This document shows, one piece after another, positions 23,026 to 30,668 of a stretch of DNA of 64,000 nucleotides. The notes beneath the pieces were generated by a model. The model saw nothing but the letters and a program-made list of their open reading frames with translations. It did no database searches and was not told the DNA's origin. The stretch's first letter is position 1, and each line of letters starts with the position of its first letter. The translations under genes were made by a program, and so were the position numbers. This DNA comes from Streptomyces griseomycini (GTDB taxonomy: Bacteria > Actinomycetota > Actinomycetes > Streptomycetales > Streptomycetaceae), in NCBI RefSeq assembly GCF_014203535.1, contig NZ_JACHJI010000001.1, positions 496,001 to 560,000 on the forward strand, in the 5' to 3' direction.

Positions 23026-23711
23026 GGGCCGAGATAGCGGCCACCCGGAACCAGCTGACCGCGGACGTGGACCAGCTGGCCGACCGGACCAGCCCGCGCC
23101 GCATGGCCCGCCGCCGCAAGGCGCGGATGCGCCGCACCGTTTCGGGCGTCCGTGACCGCGTCATGGGCACCGCCTCGTACACCGCGCACGGGGTGGCCGA
23201 CACCGCGCGGTCGGCGGCCGGCTCGGTGCAGTCGGCGGCCGGTTCCGCGGCCGGCTCGGTGCAGGAGGGCGCCGGACGGGCCGCCGAGTCGGCGCGCGAG
23301 GTCGCCGGTCAGGCGGGGCAGGCCGTCCAGCAGACGCCCGAGATGGCCCGCCGCCAGACCCAGGGCAACCCGCTGGCCGCCGGCCTGGTCGCCTTCGGTG
23401 TCGGCCTGCTGGCCTCCTCGCTGCTGCCCGCCTCCCGGGCCGAGCAGCAGAAGGCCACCGAGCTGATGGAGCGCGGCGGCGAGGCGCTGGAGCCGGTGAA
23501 GCAGGCCGCCGCCGAGTCCGCGCAGCACCTGAAGGAAGGCGCCAAGGAGGTCACGCAGAGCGCGGCCGCGGAGGTGAAGGACACCGCGCAACAGGCCGCC
23601 CGCACCACGCAGGACGAGGCCCGCGGCCAGGCCGGCCAGGTCGCCGACCAGGCGCGCGACTCCGGCCGCCACCTCAAGGACGAGACCGGGGACCGCTTCG
23701 GGCCCGCGTGA
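23001..23711 (+). CDS. DUF3618-domain membrane protein
   Basis: This is a 236-residue protein. The first 50 residues (MRAEIAATRNQLTADVDQLADRTSP) are the DUF3618 signature. Next come Ala/Gly/Gln repeats (SAAGSVQSAAGSAAGSVQ) and a membrane helix at about residues 132-148 (PLAAGLVAFGVGLLASSL). A long charged coiled-coil tail with repeated (E/Q)QAA and KDTAQ(Q)A patterns resembles LEA-like hydrophilic proteins. The ATG at 23001 lies inside the upstream gene. Together with its two neighbours it forms a probable membrane-associated complex of unknown function. Confidence 0.88.
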   Translation: MGTSPDQMRAEIAATRNQLTADVDQLADRTSPRRMARRRKARMRRTVSGVRDRVMGTASYTAHGVADTARSAAGSVQSAAGSAAGSVQEGAGRAAESAREVAGQAGQAVQQTPEMARRQTQGNPLAAGLVAFGVGLLASSLLPASRAEQQKATELMERGGEALEPVKQAAAESAQHLKEGAKEVTQSAAAEVKDTAQQAARTTQDEARGQAGQVADQARDSGRHLKDETGDRFGPA

Positions 23712-23751
23712 GGCCGGCCGCCGACGGCGTCGGCGGTACGGACCGCGAGGA

Positions 23752-23791
23752 GGGCCCCGTCCCGGGCCGCGCACGGCCCGGGACGGGGCCC
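23752..23791 (+). terminator. Strong terminator after the three-gene operon
   Basis: Perfect 17-bp stem (23752-23768 with 23775-23791) and a 6-base loop, 40 bases after the DUF3618 stop. It also faces the small minus-strand gene. Confidence 0.88.
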
Positions 23792-23831
23792 TGCCGTGCC
23801 GCCCGGCGGGCGGCCGTCGTGGACCCGGGGG

Positions 23832-23927
23832 TCAGCGGGTGAAGATCAGGAGCAGGATGACGGTCGCCACCGCGCTGATGATCAGCGAGCCGATGCAACC
23901 GACCCGGTTGCTGAAGAAGAAGAACAT
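23832..23927 (-). CDS. Putative 31-residue single-pass membrane peptide
   Basis: This short frame encodes 31 residues beginning MFFFFSNRVGC and ending LLLIFTR, almost all of it one hydrophobic helix. GGGGGG lies just upstream of the ATG as a possible ribosome binding site. It sits in an otherwise empty gap between a strong terminator and the convergent/codirectional gene at 23994. Streptomyces genomes contain similar tiny MxFFFSNR-type peptides, from memory. It could be a real small membrane protein; expression is unproven. Confidence 0.55.
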   Translation of the reverse strand: MFFFFSNRVGCIGSLIISAVATVILLLIFTR

Positions 23928-23993
23928 GCCCCCCGGGTACCCCGCCCCGTCCCGCCCACCGTGCAGCACGCCGCGCCGTCCGGGCCGGGTGCC

Positions 23994-24530
23994 TCAGGAC
24001 CGCTCGGCGGCGTGTTCCCCGAGGAAGGCCCCCGCGTGGGCCGCCGCCTCCTCCTTCGTCGCGTACGAGGTGTCGCCGTCGGACGCACCGCGCGTTCCGT
24101 CGGCCCCCTCCCCCGTCCACCTCCAGCCGCCGGACGAGGGGTCCCGCGCCAGTTCGGCCGTCCCGCCGCACAGTTCGAGCACGGCCCCCGGGTGCGCCGC
24201 GGCGGCCGCCGGGCGGCTGACGGCACCGGGCCACTTCTTGCGGGCGCCCTGCCGGGTGATGCCCCAGACGGCCCCCATCTGCTCGTAGCTCGCACCGTAG
24301 GAGCCGGCGGTTCCCGCCGCGATCGCCGTCAGCCGTTTGACCTCGGTGTCCACCGCCTTCCAGGCGGCGAGGACGGACAGCGCCACCTCGACGGGGTCCG
24401 CCTCCCACATGCGGTCCTCCGGGAGCCCCGACGCACGGGAACGCAGGGCCGACGCAAGCGGGTTGAGGGCGGCGTGGAGGGCCTTGTGGAGCTCCGTCCG
24501 CTCTTCCGGGGTGATCTCACAGGAGGTCAT
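23994..24530 (-). CDS. Hypothetical protein, probably leaderless, divergent from XRE regulator
   Basis: This is a 178-residue soluble protein. Residues about 65-105 contain a helix-turn-helix-like segment (SYEQMGAVWGITRQGARKKW), suggesting DNA binding. The C-terminal part (TSYATKEEAAAHAGAFLGEH) resembles small domains that recur in Streptomyces regulators. There is no Shine-Dalgarno before the ATG at 24530. Instead a good promoter (TTTACA, 18 bases, TAGAGT) places the transcription start at the A of the ATG, so the mRNA should be leaderless. An 18-bp palindrome overlaps its -10 region, suggesting tight repression, perhaps by itself or by the divergent XRE protein. Confidence 0.8.
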   Translation of the reverse strand: MTSCEITPEERTELHKALHAALNPLASALRSRASGLPEDRMWEADPVEVALSVLAAWKAVDTEVKRLTAIAAGTAGSYGASYEQMGAVWGITRQGARKKWPGAVSRPAAAAAHPGAVLELCGGTAELARDPSSGGWRWTGEGADGTRGASDGDTSYATKEEAAAHAGAFLGEHAAERS

Positions 24531-24531
24531 G

Positions 24532-24549
24532 TGACAACTCTAGTTGTCA
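24532..24549. promoter_or_regulatory. Palindromic operator TGACAACT-CT-AGTTGTCA
   Basis: This has 8-bp perfect arms with a 2-bp centre. It covers the -10 box (24537-24542 on the minus strand) of the leftward gene and lies two bases from its start codon. It is a very likely repressor site; the binding protein is unknown. Confidence 0.65.
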
Positions 24550-24566
24550 TCGCTGGAAAATGTAAA
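24537..24566 (-). promoter_or_regulatory. Promoter TTTACA-18-TAGAGT for a leaderless transcript
   Basis: On the minus strand the -35 box TTTACA is at 24566-24561 and the -10 box TAGAGT at 24542-24537, with an 18-base spacer. The distance to the ATG at 24530 is 6 bases, which fits transcription starting at the start codon. Confidence 0.6.
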
Positions 24567-24592
24567 CGGAAGTTTCCAGTTGTGCGCACAAC
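24553..24592. promoter_or_regulatory. Two further palindromes in the divergent regulatory gap
   Basis: CTGGAAA (24553-24559) pairs with TTTCCAG (24573-24579). It is followed directly by the perfect 14-bp palindrome GTTGTGCGCACAAC at 24579-24592. With 24532-24549 this makes three symmetric elements in 61 bp between divergent regulators. Confidence 0.5.
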
Positions 24593-24704
24593 CGGGCCGA
24601 GTCACCCGTTGGCGTGCCGCGAGGTCCGTTCACGTCACTCGGCGTCACCGGCCCGCCTACCGTGAGCCGCATCGCGGGACGGCTCGTACGGCGGAGGGGT
24701 GCGG

Positions 24705-25586
24705 ATGTCGGTGGACGGCGGGGCGGTGCGGCTCGGGGACGGGGTGCGGGCGGACGAACCGGGGTGGGAGGTCGACCCGGACGACGAGTGGGGGGTGGCC
24801 GTCGTCGCCACGGTGGGGCGGCAGTTGAAGCTGCGGCGGGAGGCCGTGGGGATGCGGGCCGCGGAGTTCGCGGCGGCGGTGGGATACGGGGAGGACCTCG
24901 TCTACAAGGTCGAGGGCGGCAAGCGGATCCCCCGGCCCGAGTACCTGGAGAGGGCGGACGAGGTGCTGGGGGCGGGCGGACTGCTCGCCGCGATGAAGGA
25001 GGACGTGGCGAAGGTCCGGTACCCGAAGAAGGTGCGGGACCTGGCGAAGCTGGAGTCCCAGGCGGTCGAGATCCTTTCCTACGGGAGTCACAATCTGCAC
25101 GGGCTTCTGCAGACCGAGGAGTACGCCCACGCACTGCTGAGCACGCGGCGGCCGGCGCTGTCGGAGGACGAGCTGGAGAGGGCGGTCGCCGCGCGGATGG
25201 CCCGCAGGGCCGTCTTCGAGCGCAGGCCCGCTCCGGAACTGAGCTTCGTGCAGGAGGAGGTGACCCTCCAGCGCCCCGTCGGGGGCCCCGCGGTCCTGCG
25301 CAGGCAGCTGGAACACCTGTTGGAGCTGGCGCAGTTGCGGCAAGTCGACATTCAGGTGATGCCGACGGCCCGTGGGGACCACCCCGGTACGGGAGGGCGG
25401 ATTCAAGTCCTCAAGTTCGGGGACGGCACAGCGGTGGGCCGGGCCGACGACGAGTTCGGCAGCCGCCCCGTCACCGATCCCCGCCACCTACGGATCCTCG
25501 AACTGCGCTATGGCATCATCCGAGCCGAGGCGCTGACCGCACGGGAATCACTGGCCTTCATCGAACAAGCGCTGGGGGAGACATGA
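24705..25586 (+). CDS. XRE-family helix-turn-helix regulator with DUF5753 domain (WhiJ-like)
   Basis: This is a 293-residue regulator. An XRE helix-turn-helix occupies about residues 28-85 (VGRQLKLRREAVGMRAAEFA and YGEDLVYKVEGGKRIPRPEY). The DUF5753 domain covers about 100-290 (ILSYGSHNLHGLLQTEEYA, then QVMPTARGDHPGTGG). Proteins of this build, such as WhiJ of S. coelicolor, act with small DUF397 proteins and influence development. The ATG at 24705 has GGAGG upstream at about 7 bases; an in-frame GTG lies at 24699. Its stop overlaps the start of the DUF397 gene (ATGA), so the two are translationally coupled. Confidence 0.9.
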   Translation: MSVDGGAVRLGDGVRADEPGWEVDPDDEWGVAVVATVGRQLKLRREAVGMRAAEFAAAVGYGEDLVYKVEGGKRIPRPEYLERADEVLGAGGLLAAMKEDVAKVRYPKKVRDLAKLESQAVEILSYGSHNLHGLLQTEEYAHALLSTRRPALSEDELERAVAARMARRAVFERRPAPELSFVQEEVTLQRPVGGPAVLRRQLEHLLELAQLRQVDIQVMPTARGDHPGTGGRIQVLKFGDGTAVGRADDEFGSRPVTDPRHLRILELRYGIIRAEALTARESLAFIEQALGET

Positions 25587-25801
25587 ACCGCAAGGGCTCA
25601 GGCGGGAACGACACCGATCTGATCTGGTTCAGGAGCAGCTACAGCGACAGCAGCAACCCCAACGACTGCGTCGAGGTCGCCCTGGCCCCCGGCGCGGTCC
25701 GCGTCCGGGACTCCAAGGCCCCCGACGGTCCCCTCCTCACCGTCACGCCGGCCGCGTGGAGCCGCTTCGTGACGGGTGCGGGCGGGGCGGTCGCCCCCTG
25801 A
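25583..25801 (+). CDS. DUF397 protein (XRE/WhiJ partner)
   Basis: This is a 72-residue small acidic-neutral protein of the DUF397 family: WFRSSYSDSSNPNDCVEVA, then VRVRDSKAPDGPLLTVTPAAW. DUF397 proteins are encoded next to XRE-DUF5753 regulators throughout Streptomyces and are thought to counteract or modulate them. It overlaps the upstream regulator by four bases. A hairpin follows. Confidence 0.93.
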   Translation: MNRKGSGGNDTDLIWFRSSYSDSSNPNDCVEVALAPGAVRVRDSKAPDGPLLTVTPAAWSRFVTGAGGAVAP

Positions 25802-25812
25802 CGGACGAGGGA

Positions 25813-25837
25813 GGGGGCCGCCGCGAGGGCGGCCCCC
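25813..25837. terminator. Bidirectional terminator between DUF397 and pectate lyase genes
   Basis: Perfect 10-bp stem (25813-25822 with 25828-25837) and a 5-base loop, 11 bases after the DUF397 stop and 7 bases beyond the convergent pectate lyase stop. Confidence 0.8.
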
Positions 25838-25844
25838 GGGCCGG

Positions 25845-27404
25845 CTAGCCGGCGTAGGTCTCGAACTCGGCGACCTTCGGGGTGCCGCTGGAGCTCGTGA
25901 TCTCGAGGGTGATCTTCTTGAGCGAGGTCGAGGGGAAGCTGACGGCGCCCGCCCCGCCGCCGGAGGCCAGGACGGCGCCGGTGTCGTGGTTGACGAGCCG
26001 CCAGGAGCGGATGGCGCCCTCGGAACCCGCCGCCTCACGGATGTCGGCCTTGGACACGGTGGTGGCGGAGCCCCACTTGACCGAGACGGAACCGGTCGAG
26101 CCGGCCGGCGACCAGTGGGTGCTCATGTTCCCGTCCCGCACGTTGCCGTAGCTGGTCCCGCTCGCCTTGCTGGAGCCGTCGGCGCCGGCGCCGAGGCTCA
26201 GGTTGGTCCCGGTGGGCGGCGTCGGGTCGGTGGGGTCCGGGGTCGGGTCGGTCGGGTCCGGCGTGGGGTCGGTCGGGGTCGGGTCCGGGGTCTGCGGCGT
26301 GCAGCTGCCGTCCGACACCTTCAGGCCCTTGCCCGCGCCCGCCGTCTGGCTGACGACGCTCGGCACGCAGGAGGCCGCGTCGAGGCTGTAGGAGTAGGGG
26401 ACGCTGACGCTGGTGTTGGACTGCGGGTTCGGGCCGGCCGGGTTGTTGTCCTCGCCGCGGCCGGACCAGGTCACGTTGTCGAAGATGTTGCCGTTGACCT
26501 GCCAGTAGCCGGCCGCGTCGGTGTAGAAGGTGCCGAGGACGTCCTTGGAGTCCTCGAAGTAGTTGTTGTCCACCCTGGCCCGGGCGCCGGCGCGGGAGTT
26601 GATGCCGGACTCGTTGAGGCTCTTGTAGTGGTTGTTGTAGATGTGGGCGACGCCGCCGCGCAGCAGGGGCGCGCGGGAGTCGATGTTCTCGTACAGGTTG
26701 TGGTGGAACGTCACGTACCCGTTCGAGGTGTCGCTCTCGCTGGAGCCGATGAGGCCGCCGCGGCCCGAGTTGCGCAGGGTGCTGTAGGACAGGGTCACGT
26801 ACTGGGTGTTGTCCTTCATGTCGAAGAGGCCGTCGAAGCCCTCCGACTCCCCGCCCGACGCCTCCAGGGTGACGTGGTCGACCCAGACGTTGCGGACGTC
26901 GCTCTCCATGCCGATGGCGTCGCCGCCGTTGGACGTGGGCGAGCCCGACTTCTTGACGTTCCGGACGGTCACGTTCTGGATGATGATGTTGCTGGACTCC
27001 CGGATGTGGATGCCCAGCTGGTCGAAGACGGCTCCGCCGCCGACCCCGACGATCGTGACGTTGCTGATCTGCTTGAGCTCGATCCTGTCGGCGGCGGTGC
27101 TGCAGCTGCCGCCCGACACCTTGGTGGTGTTGCCGTGGTTGATGGTCCCCTCGACCTGGATGGTGATCGGGGTGCTGCTGCCGGCCCGGTTGCACAGGGC
27201 CTGGTGGATGGCGGTTCCCGTGGTGGCGCGCACCGTCTGCCCGCCCGCGCCGCCGGTGGTCCCGCCGTTCTGGGTCGCGTAGCCGGTGGCGCCGCCGCTC
27301 ACGGCGGCCGACGCCTCGGGCGTCGACAGCGCCACGCCGGTCACGGTCGCCAGAGCGCCCGTGGCCAGTGCGGCGGAGAGTCGCAGTGCGACTGATCGTC
27401 TCAT
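25845..27404 (-). CDS. Secreted pectate lyase (PL1) with C-terminal carbohydrate-binding domain
   Basis: This is a 519-residue exported enzyme. The signal peptide is about residues 1-34 (ending EASAA). The parallel beta-helix lyase domain spans about 40-375, with VWVDHVTLE and the catalytic arginine motif SRAPLLR. A linker of repeated P-T-D units (PDPTDPTPDPTDPTPP) joins it to a C-terminal beta-sandwich of about 120 residues (DGNMSTHWSP, VSVKWGS) like an F5/8-type or CBM32-like domain. It cleaves polygalacturonate by calcium-dependent beta-elimination outside the cell. Two palindromes upstream suggest sugar-responsive repression. The gene is monocistronic, ending in the shared hairpin. Confidence 0.94.
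   Translation of the reverse strand: MRRSVALRLSAALATGALATVTGVALSTPEASAAVSGGATGYATQNGGTTGGAGGQTVRATTGTAIHQALCNRAGSSTPITIQVEGTINHGNTTKVSGGSCSTAADRIELKQISNVTIVGVGGGAVFDQLGIHIRESSNIIIQNVTVRNVKKSGSPTSNGGDAIGMESDVRNVWVDHVTLEASGGESEGFDGLFDMKDNTQYVTLSYSTLRNSGRGGLIGSSESDTSNGYVTFHHNLYENIDSRAPLLRGGVAHIYNNHYKSLNESGINSRAGARARVDNNYFEDSKDVLGTFYTDAAGYWQVNGNIFDNVTWSGRGEDNNPAGPNPQSNTSVSVPYSYSLDAASCVPSVVSQTAGAGKGLKVSDGSCTPQTPDPTPTDPTPDPTDPTPDPTDPTPPTGTNLSLGAGADGSSKASGTSYGNVRDGNMSTHWSPAGSTGSVSVKWGSATTVSKADIREAAGSEGAIRSWRLVNHDTGAVLASGGGAGAVSFPSTSLKKITLEITSSSGTPKVAEFETYAG
26219..26290 (-). repeat. Short in-gene repeats coding for the Pro-Thr-Asp linker
   Basis: Degenerate tandem units of about 21 bp (GGGTCGGTCGGGTCCGG-like) encode the flexible linker of the pectate lyase. 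They are coding, not a CRISPR or regulatory array. Confidence 0.8.
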
Positions 27405-27450
27405 CCTCGCCTCGCCTTTCGTCTTCGCACGCCGGGCACGCCCTTGTTCA

Positions 27451-27466
27451 TGTCATGGGCATGACA
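27451..27466. promoter_or_regulatory. Palindrome TGTCATG-GG-CATGACA upstream of pectate lyase
   Basis: Perfect 7-bp arms with a 2-bp centre, 47 bp upstream of the start codon, probably in the promoter or leader. The binding protein is unknown. Confidence 0.5.
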
Positions 27467-27511
27467 GTAGAACGGCCGGAGGGTGGCCGCACGACCCGGC
27501 TCATCTGTTGG

Positions 27512-27523
27512 GAAAGCGCTTTC
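27512..27523. promoter_or_regulatory. LacI-type palindrome GAAAGCGCTTTC upstream of pectate lyase
   Basis: Perfect 12-bp palindrome with the central GCGC typical of LacI/CebR-family sites in Streptomyces, 108 bp before the pectate lyase start. It may mediate substrate induction. Confidence 0.55.
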
Positions 27524-27628
27524 TTTCGGCGACAGTAGAGCGACACCCGAGGGACTGGCAAGGTTCCGCACAGTTACGGAATGCAGCACTCCGAAACTCG
27601 TGGGAGCGCGCCCACGCACAACGGGAAA

Positions 27629-27657
27629 GAGGCCGACGGTCCGTGACCGTCGGCCTC
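27629..27657 (-). terminator. Terminator of the glutamine synthetase gene
   Basis: Perfect 13-bp stem (27629-27641 with 27645-27657) and a 3-base loop, 33 bases after the glnA2 stop. Confidence 0.88.
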
Positions 27658-27690
27658 CGTGCCTCGGCGGGCCGGGGCCCCGCCGTCGTC

Positions 27691-29052
27691 TCAGAGCACC
27701 GGCAGGTTCTTCCGCAGCTCGAAGGCCGTGACCTCGGAGCGGTACTCCTCCCACTCCGACTTCTTGTTGCGCAGGAAGAAGTCGAAGACGTGCTCGCCGA
27801 GCGTCTCGGCGACCAGGTCGCTGCGCTCCATCAGGGTCAGGGCCTCGCCCAGGTTCTGGGGCAGGGGCTCGATGCCCAGGGCGCGGCGCTCGGCGTCCGA
27901 GAGGGCCCAGACGTCGTCCTCGGCGCCCGGCGGGAGTTCGTAGCCCTCCTCGATGCCCTTGAGGCCGGCGGCCAGCAGGACGGCGTAGGCCAGGTACGGG
28001 TTGGTGCCGGAGTCCAGGGAGCGGACCTCCACGCGGGCCGAGCCGGTCTTGCCGGGCTTGTACATCGGGACGCGGACCAGGGCCGAGCGGTTGTTGTGGC
28101 CCCAGCAGATGTAGGAGGGGGCCTCGCCGCCCGCGCCGGCCGTGCGCTCCGTGCCGCCCCAGATGCGCTTGTAGGAGTTGACCCACTGGTTGGTGACCGC
28201 GGAGATCTCCGCCGCGTGCCGCAGCAGGCCCGCGATGAAGGAGCGGCCGACCTTGGAGAGCTGGTACTCGGCGCCGGACTCGTAGAAGGCGTTCCGGTCG
28301 CCCTCGAAGAGCGAGAGGTGGGTGTGCATGCCGGAGCCGGGGTGCTCGGAGAAGGGCTTCGGCATGAACGTCGCCTGCACGCCCTGCTCCAGCGCCACCT
28401 GCTTCATCACCAGGCGGAACGTCATGATGTTGTCGGCCGTGGAGAGCGCGTCGGCGTAGCGGAGGTCGATCTCCTGCTGGCCGGGGGCGCCCTCGTGGTG
28501 CGAGAACTCCACCGAGATGCCCATCGACTCCAGCATGGTGATCGCCTGGCGGCGGAAGTCCATGCCGACGTTCTGCGGCGTGTGGTCGAAGTAGCCGGAG
28601 TTGTCCGCGGGGGTCGGGCGGGTGCCGTCGACGGGCTTGTCCTTCAGCAGGAAGAACTCGATCTCCGGGTGGGTGTAGAAGGTGAAGCCCAGGTCGGAGG
28701 TGCGGGCCAGCGCGCGCTTGAGGACGTAGCGCGGGTCGGCGAAGGACGGGGAGCCGTCCGGCATGAGGATGTCGCAGAACATGCGGGCCGTGCCGGGGGC
28801 CTCCGCGCGCCAGGGGAGGATCTGGAAGGTCGACGGGTCCGGCTTGGCGATCATGTCGGACTCGTACACCCGGGCGAAGCCCTCGATGGCGGAGCCGTCG
28901 AAGCCGATGCCCTCGTCGAACGCCTGCTCCAGCTCGGCCGGGGCGACGGCCACGGACTTCAGGAAGCCCAGCACGTCGGTGAACCACAGGCGCACGAACC
29001 GGATGTCGCGCTCCTCCAACGTCCGGAGCACGAACTCCTGCTGCTTGTCCAT
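27691..29052 (-). CDS. glnA2: Glutamine synthetase-like gamma-glutamylpolyamine synthetase GlnA2
   Basis: This is a 453-residue class I glutamine synthetase fold enzyme. It begins MDKQQEFVLRTLEERDIRF and contains the beta-grasp region (IGFDGSAIEGF), metal-binding HPEIEFF and GAPGQQEIDL, HPGSGMHTHLSLF, the ATP/glutamate region NRSALVRVP and the RVEVR segment. The sequence closely matches my memory of S. coelicolor GlnA2 (SCO2241), which glutamylates polyamines such as putrescine rather than making glutamine. The ATG at 29052 gives the family length and has GGAAG upstream; an in-frame ATG at 29067 lacks a good site. It therefore probably serves polyamine use and detoxification. The gene is monocistronic. 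Confidence 0.92.
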   Translation of the reverse strand: MDKQQEFVLRTLEERDIRFVRLWFTDVLGFLKSVAVAPAELEQAFDEGIGFDGSAIEGFARVYESDMIAKPDPSTFQILPWRAEAPGTARMFCDILMPDGSPSFADPRYVLKRALARTSDLGFTFYTHPEIEFFLLKDKPVDGTRPTPADNSGYFDHTPQNVGMDFRRQAITMLESMGISVEFSHHEGAPGQQEIDLRYADALSTADNIMTFRLVMKQVALEQGVQATFMPKPFSEHPGSGMHTHLSLFEGDRNAFYESGAEYQLSKVGRSFIAGLLRHAAEISAVTNQWVNSYKRIWGGTERTAGAGGEAPSYICWGHNNRSALVRVPMYKPGKTGSARVEVRSLDSGTNPYLAYAVLLAAGLKGIEEGYELPPGAEDDVWALSDAERRALGIEPLPQNLGEALTLMERSDLVAETLGEHVFDFFLRNKKSEWEEYRSEVTAFELRKNLPVL

Positions 29053-29359
29053 CTTCCGCTTCCCCATCCTTGCCGGTCGGGCCGCCCGCTCCTCCCGGAC
29101 CCCGGGAGACGGTCGGGCACTCGAGCATCCCACCACACCAGCGTTTCATACGCGTTGCCGACCTCGATCGGCCGACCGGCCGCGGCCTGAACGCCTCGCG
29201 CACGACAGGTGTACCGCTCTGCCGCCCATCTTGCCCGCTCGGACCGGCATCGGTGACAGCGGCCGGTCCTGTGCGCTTCGTCACCCGCCCCCGCCTTAAT
29301 TGGAGTATCAGATGCAAGTTTTAATGAGGGCGCAGGCATCCGAGCGACGAGGAGACCCG
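29053..29359. other. Divergent gap between glnA2 and the flavohemoglobin gene
   Basis: These 307 bp have no credible gene. They hold the glnA2 promoter region (left part, very GC-rich) and, at the right end, an AT-rich island of about 40 bp with the NsrR-like box. Confidence 0.7.
29298..29320. promoter_or_regulatory. NsrR-like binding site upstream of the flavohemoglobin gene
   Basis: On the minus strand these 23 bp begin AACTTGCATCTGATAC and end CCAATT. From memory this agrees closely with the S. coelicolor NsrR site at hmpA1 (AAC, GCATCTGA, AGTT-type ends). It overlaps a -10-like TTTAAT at 29320-29325, so binding would block transcription. Confidence 0.7.
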
Positions 29360-30541
29360 ATGCTGTCCGAGCAGTCCGCCGCCACCGTCCGCGCCACCCT
29401 TCCCGCCGTCGGCGCGTCCCTCGACGAGATCACCGAGCGCTTCTACGCCGGGATGTTCGCCGCCCGCCCCGAACTGCTGCGCGACCTGTTCAACCGCGGC
29501 AACCAGGCCGCCGGCACCCAGCGCCGGGCCCTCGCGGGATCCATCGCCGCCTTCGCCACGCACCTGCTGGACCACCCGGACCAGCGGCCCGACGCGATGC
29601 TGGAGCGCATCGCCCACAAGCACGCCTCCCTCGGCATCGCCCCGGACCAGTACGCGATCGTCCACGAGCACCTGTTCGCCGCCGTCGCCGGCGTCCTGGG
29701 CGAGGCCGTCACCCCCGAGGTCGCCGCCGCCTGGGACGAGGTCTACTGGCTGATGGCGAACGCCCTGATCGCCGTCGAGAAGCGGCTGTACGAGGAGCGC
29801 GGCGGGCGCGAGTGGCGGTCCTGGGAGGTCGTCGAGCGGATCACCGAGACCGCCGACGTGGTGACCTTCCGGCTGCGCCCGGTCGACGGCGGCCCGGTGC
29901 GCGGCTTCCGCGCGGGGCAGTACGTCTCCGTCCGCGTCGCCCTCGAGGACGGCGCCCGGCAGATACGGCAGTACAGCCTCTCCGGGGCGCCCGGCCCGGA
30001 CGTGCGGCAGTTCAGCGTCAAGCGGGTGCGGGACGACTCGGCGCCCGAGGGCGAGGTGTCCGGCCACCTGCACGCGCGCGTGCGGGTCGGTGACGTCCTG
30101 GAACTGTCCGAGGCCTACGGCGACCTGGTCGTCGACGCCGACGCGGACACCCCCCTGCTGCTGGCCTCCGCCGGGATCGGCGTGACCCCGATCATCGCGA
30201 TGCTGGCGGACCTCGCCGACGCCGGGCACCGCGCCCCGGTCACCGTCGTGCACGGCGACCGCTCCCCCGCCGACCACGCCCTGCGCGCGGACCACGAGGC
30301 GTACGCGGCCAAGCTGCCGGACCCGACCGTGCGCTTCTGGTACGAGCAGGACGCCCCCGAGGGCGCCGGCACCGGCTACGTCGACCTCACGGACGTGCCG
30401 GTCGCACCGGGCACGCACGCGTACCTGTGCGGCCCGCTGCCGTTCATGCGGACGGTGCGCGAGCAGCTGATCGGCAAGGGCGTGGCGCCGGCCGACATCC
30501 ACTACGAGGTGTTCGGTCCCGACCTGTGGCTGGCCAAGTGA
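29360..30541 (+). CDS. hmpA: Flavohemoglobin (nitric oxide dioxygenase) HmpA
   Basis: This is a 393-residue cytoplasmic enzyme that converts NO and O2 to nitrate with NAD(P)H. The globin domain spans residues 1-135, with proximal H88 in RIAHKHASLGI. The FAD domain at about 148-255 carries RQYSLSGAP. The NAD domain runs to the end, with LASAGIGVTPIIAML and YLCGPLPFM. The ATG at 29360 has GAGGAG upstream, and earlier in-frame starts lie within the operator. It faces nsrR, and both have NsrR-like boxes, so it is expected to be induced by nitric oxide. Confidence 0.96.
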   Translation: MLSEQSAATVRATLPAVGASLDEITERFYAGMFAARPELLRDLFNRGNQAAGTQRRALAGSIAAFATHLLDHPDQRPDAMLERIAHKHASLGIAPDQYAIVHEHLFAAVAGVLGEAVTPEVAAAWDEVYWLMANALIAVEKRLYEERGGREWRSWEVVERITETADVVTFRLRPVDGGPVRGFRAGQYVSVRVALEDGARQIRQYSLSGAPGPDVRQFSVKRVRDDSAPEGEVSGHLHARVRVGDVLELSEAYGDLVVDADADTPLLLASAGIGVTPIIAMLADLADAGHRAPVTVVHGDRSPADHALRADHEAYAAKLPDPTVRFWYEQDAPEGAGTGYVDLTDVPVAPGTHAYLCGPLPFMRTVREQLIGKGVAPADIHYEVFGPDLWLAK

Positions 30542-30606
30542 GCGGAAGGGCGGCGCCGGGAGCCGCGGGCGGCCGCCGACGGGCGGCGCGGGGCCGGGCC
30601 GGGCCG

Positions 30607-30627
30607 GGCGGACGGGGGGCGTCCGCC
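30607..30627. terminator. Hairpin between hmpA and nsrR
   Basis: Perfect 8-bp stem (30607-30614 with 30620-30627) with a GGGGG loop in the convergent gap, flanked by GGGCC-type simple repeats. Confidence 0.55.
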
Positions 30628-30668
30628 GGGCCGGGCAGGACCGGGCCGCATCCGGGCAGGGCCGGGCG

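Noticed and set aside
26219..26290. Regular short repeats as a CRISPR-like array
   Set aside because: They are in frame in the pectate lyase gene and encode the Pro-Thr-Asp linker.
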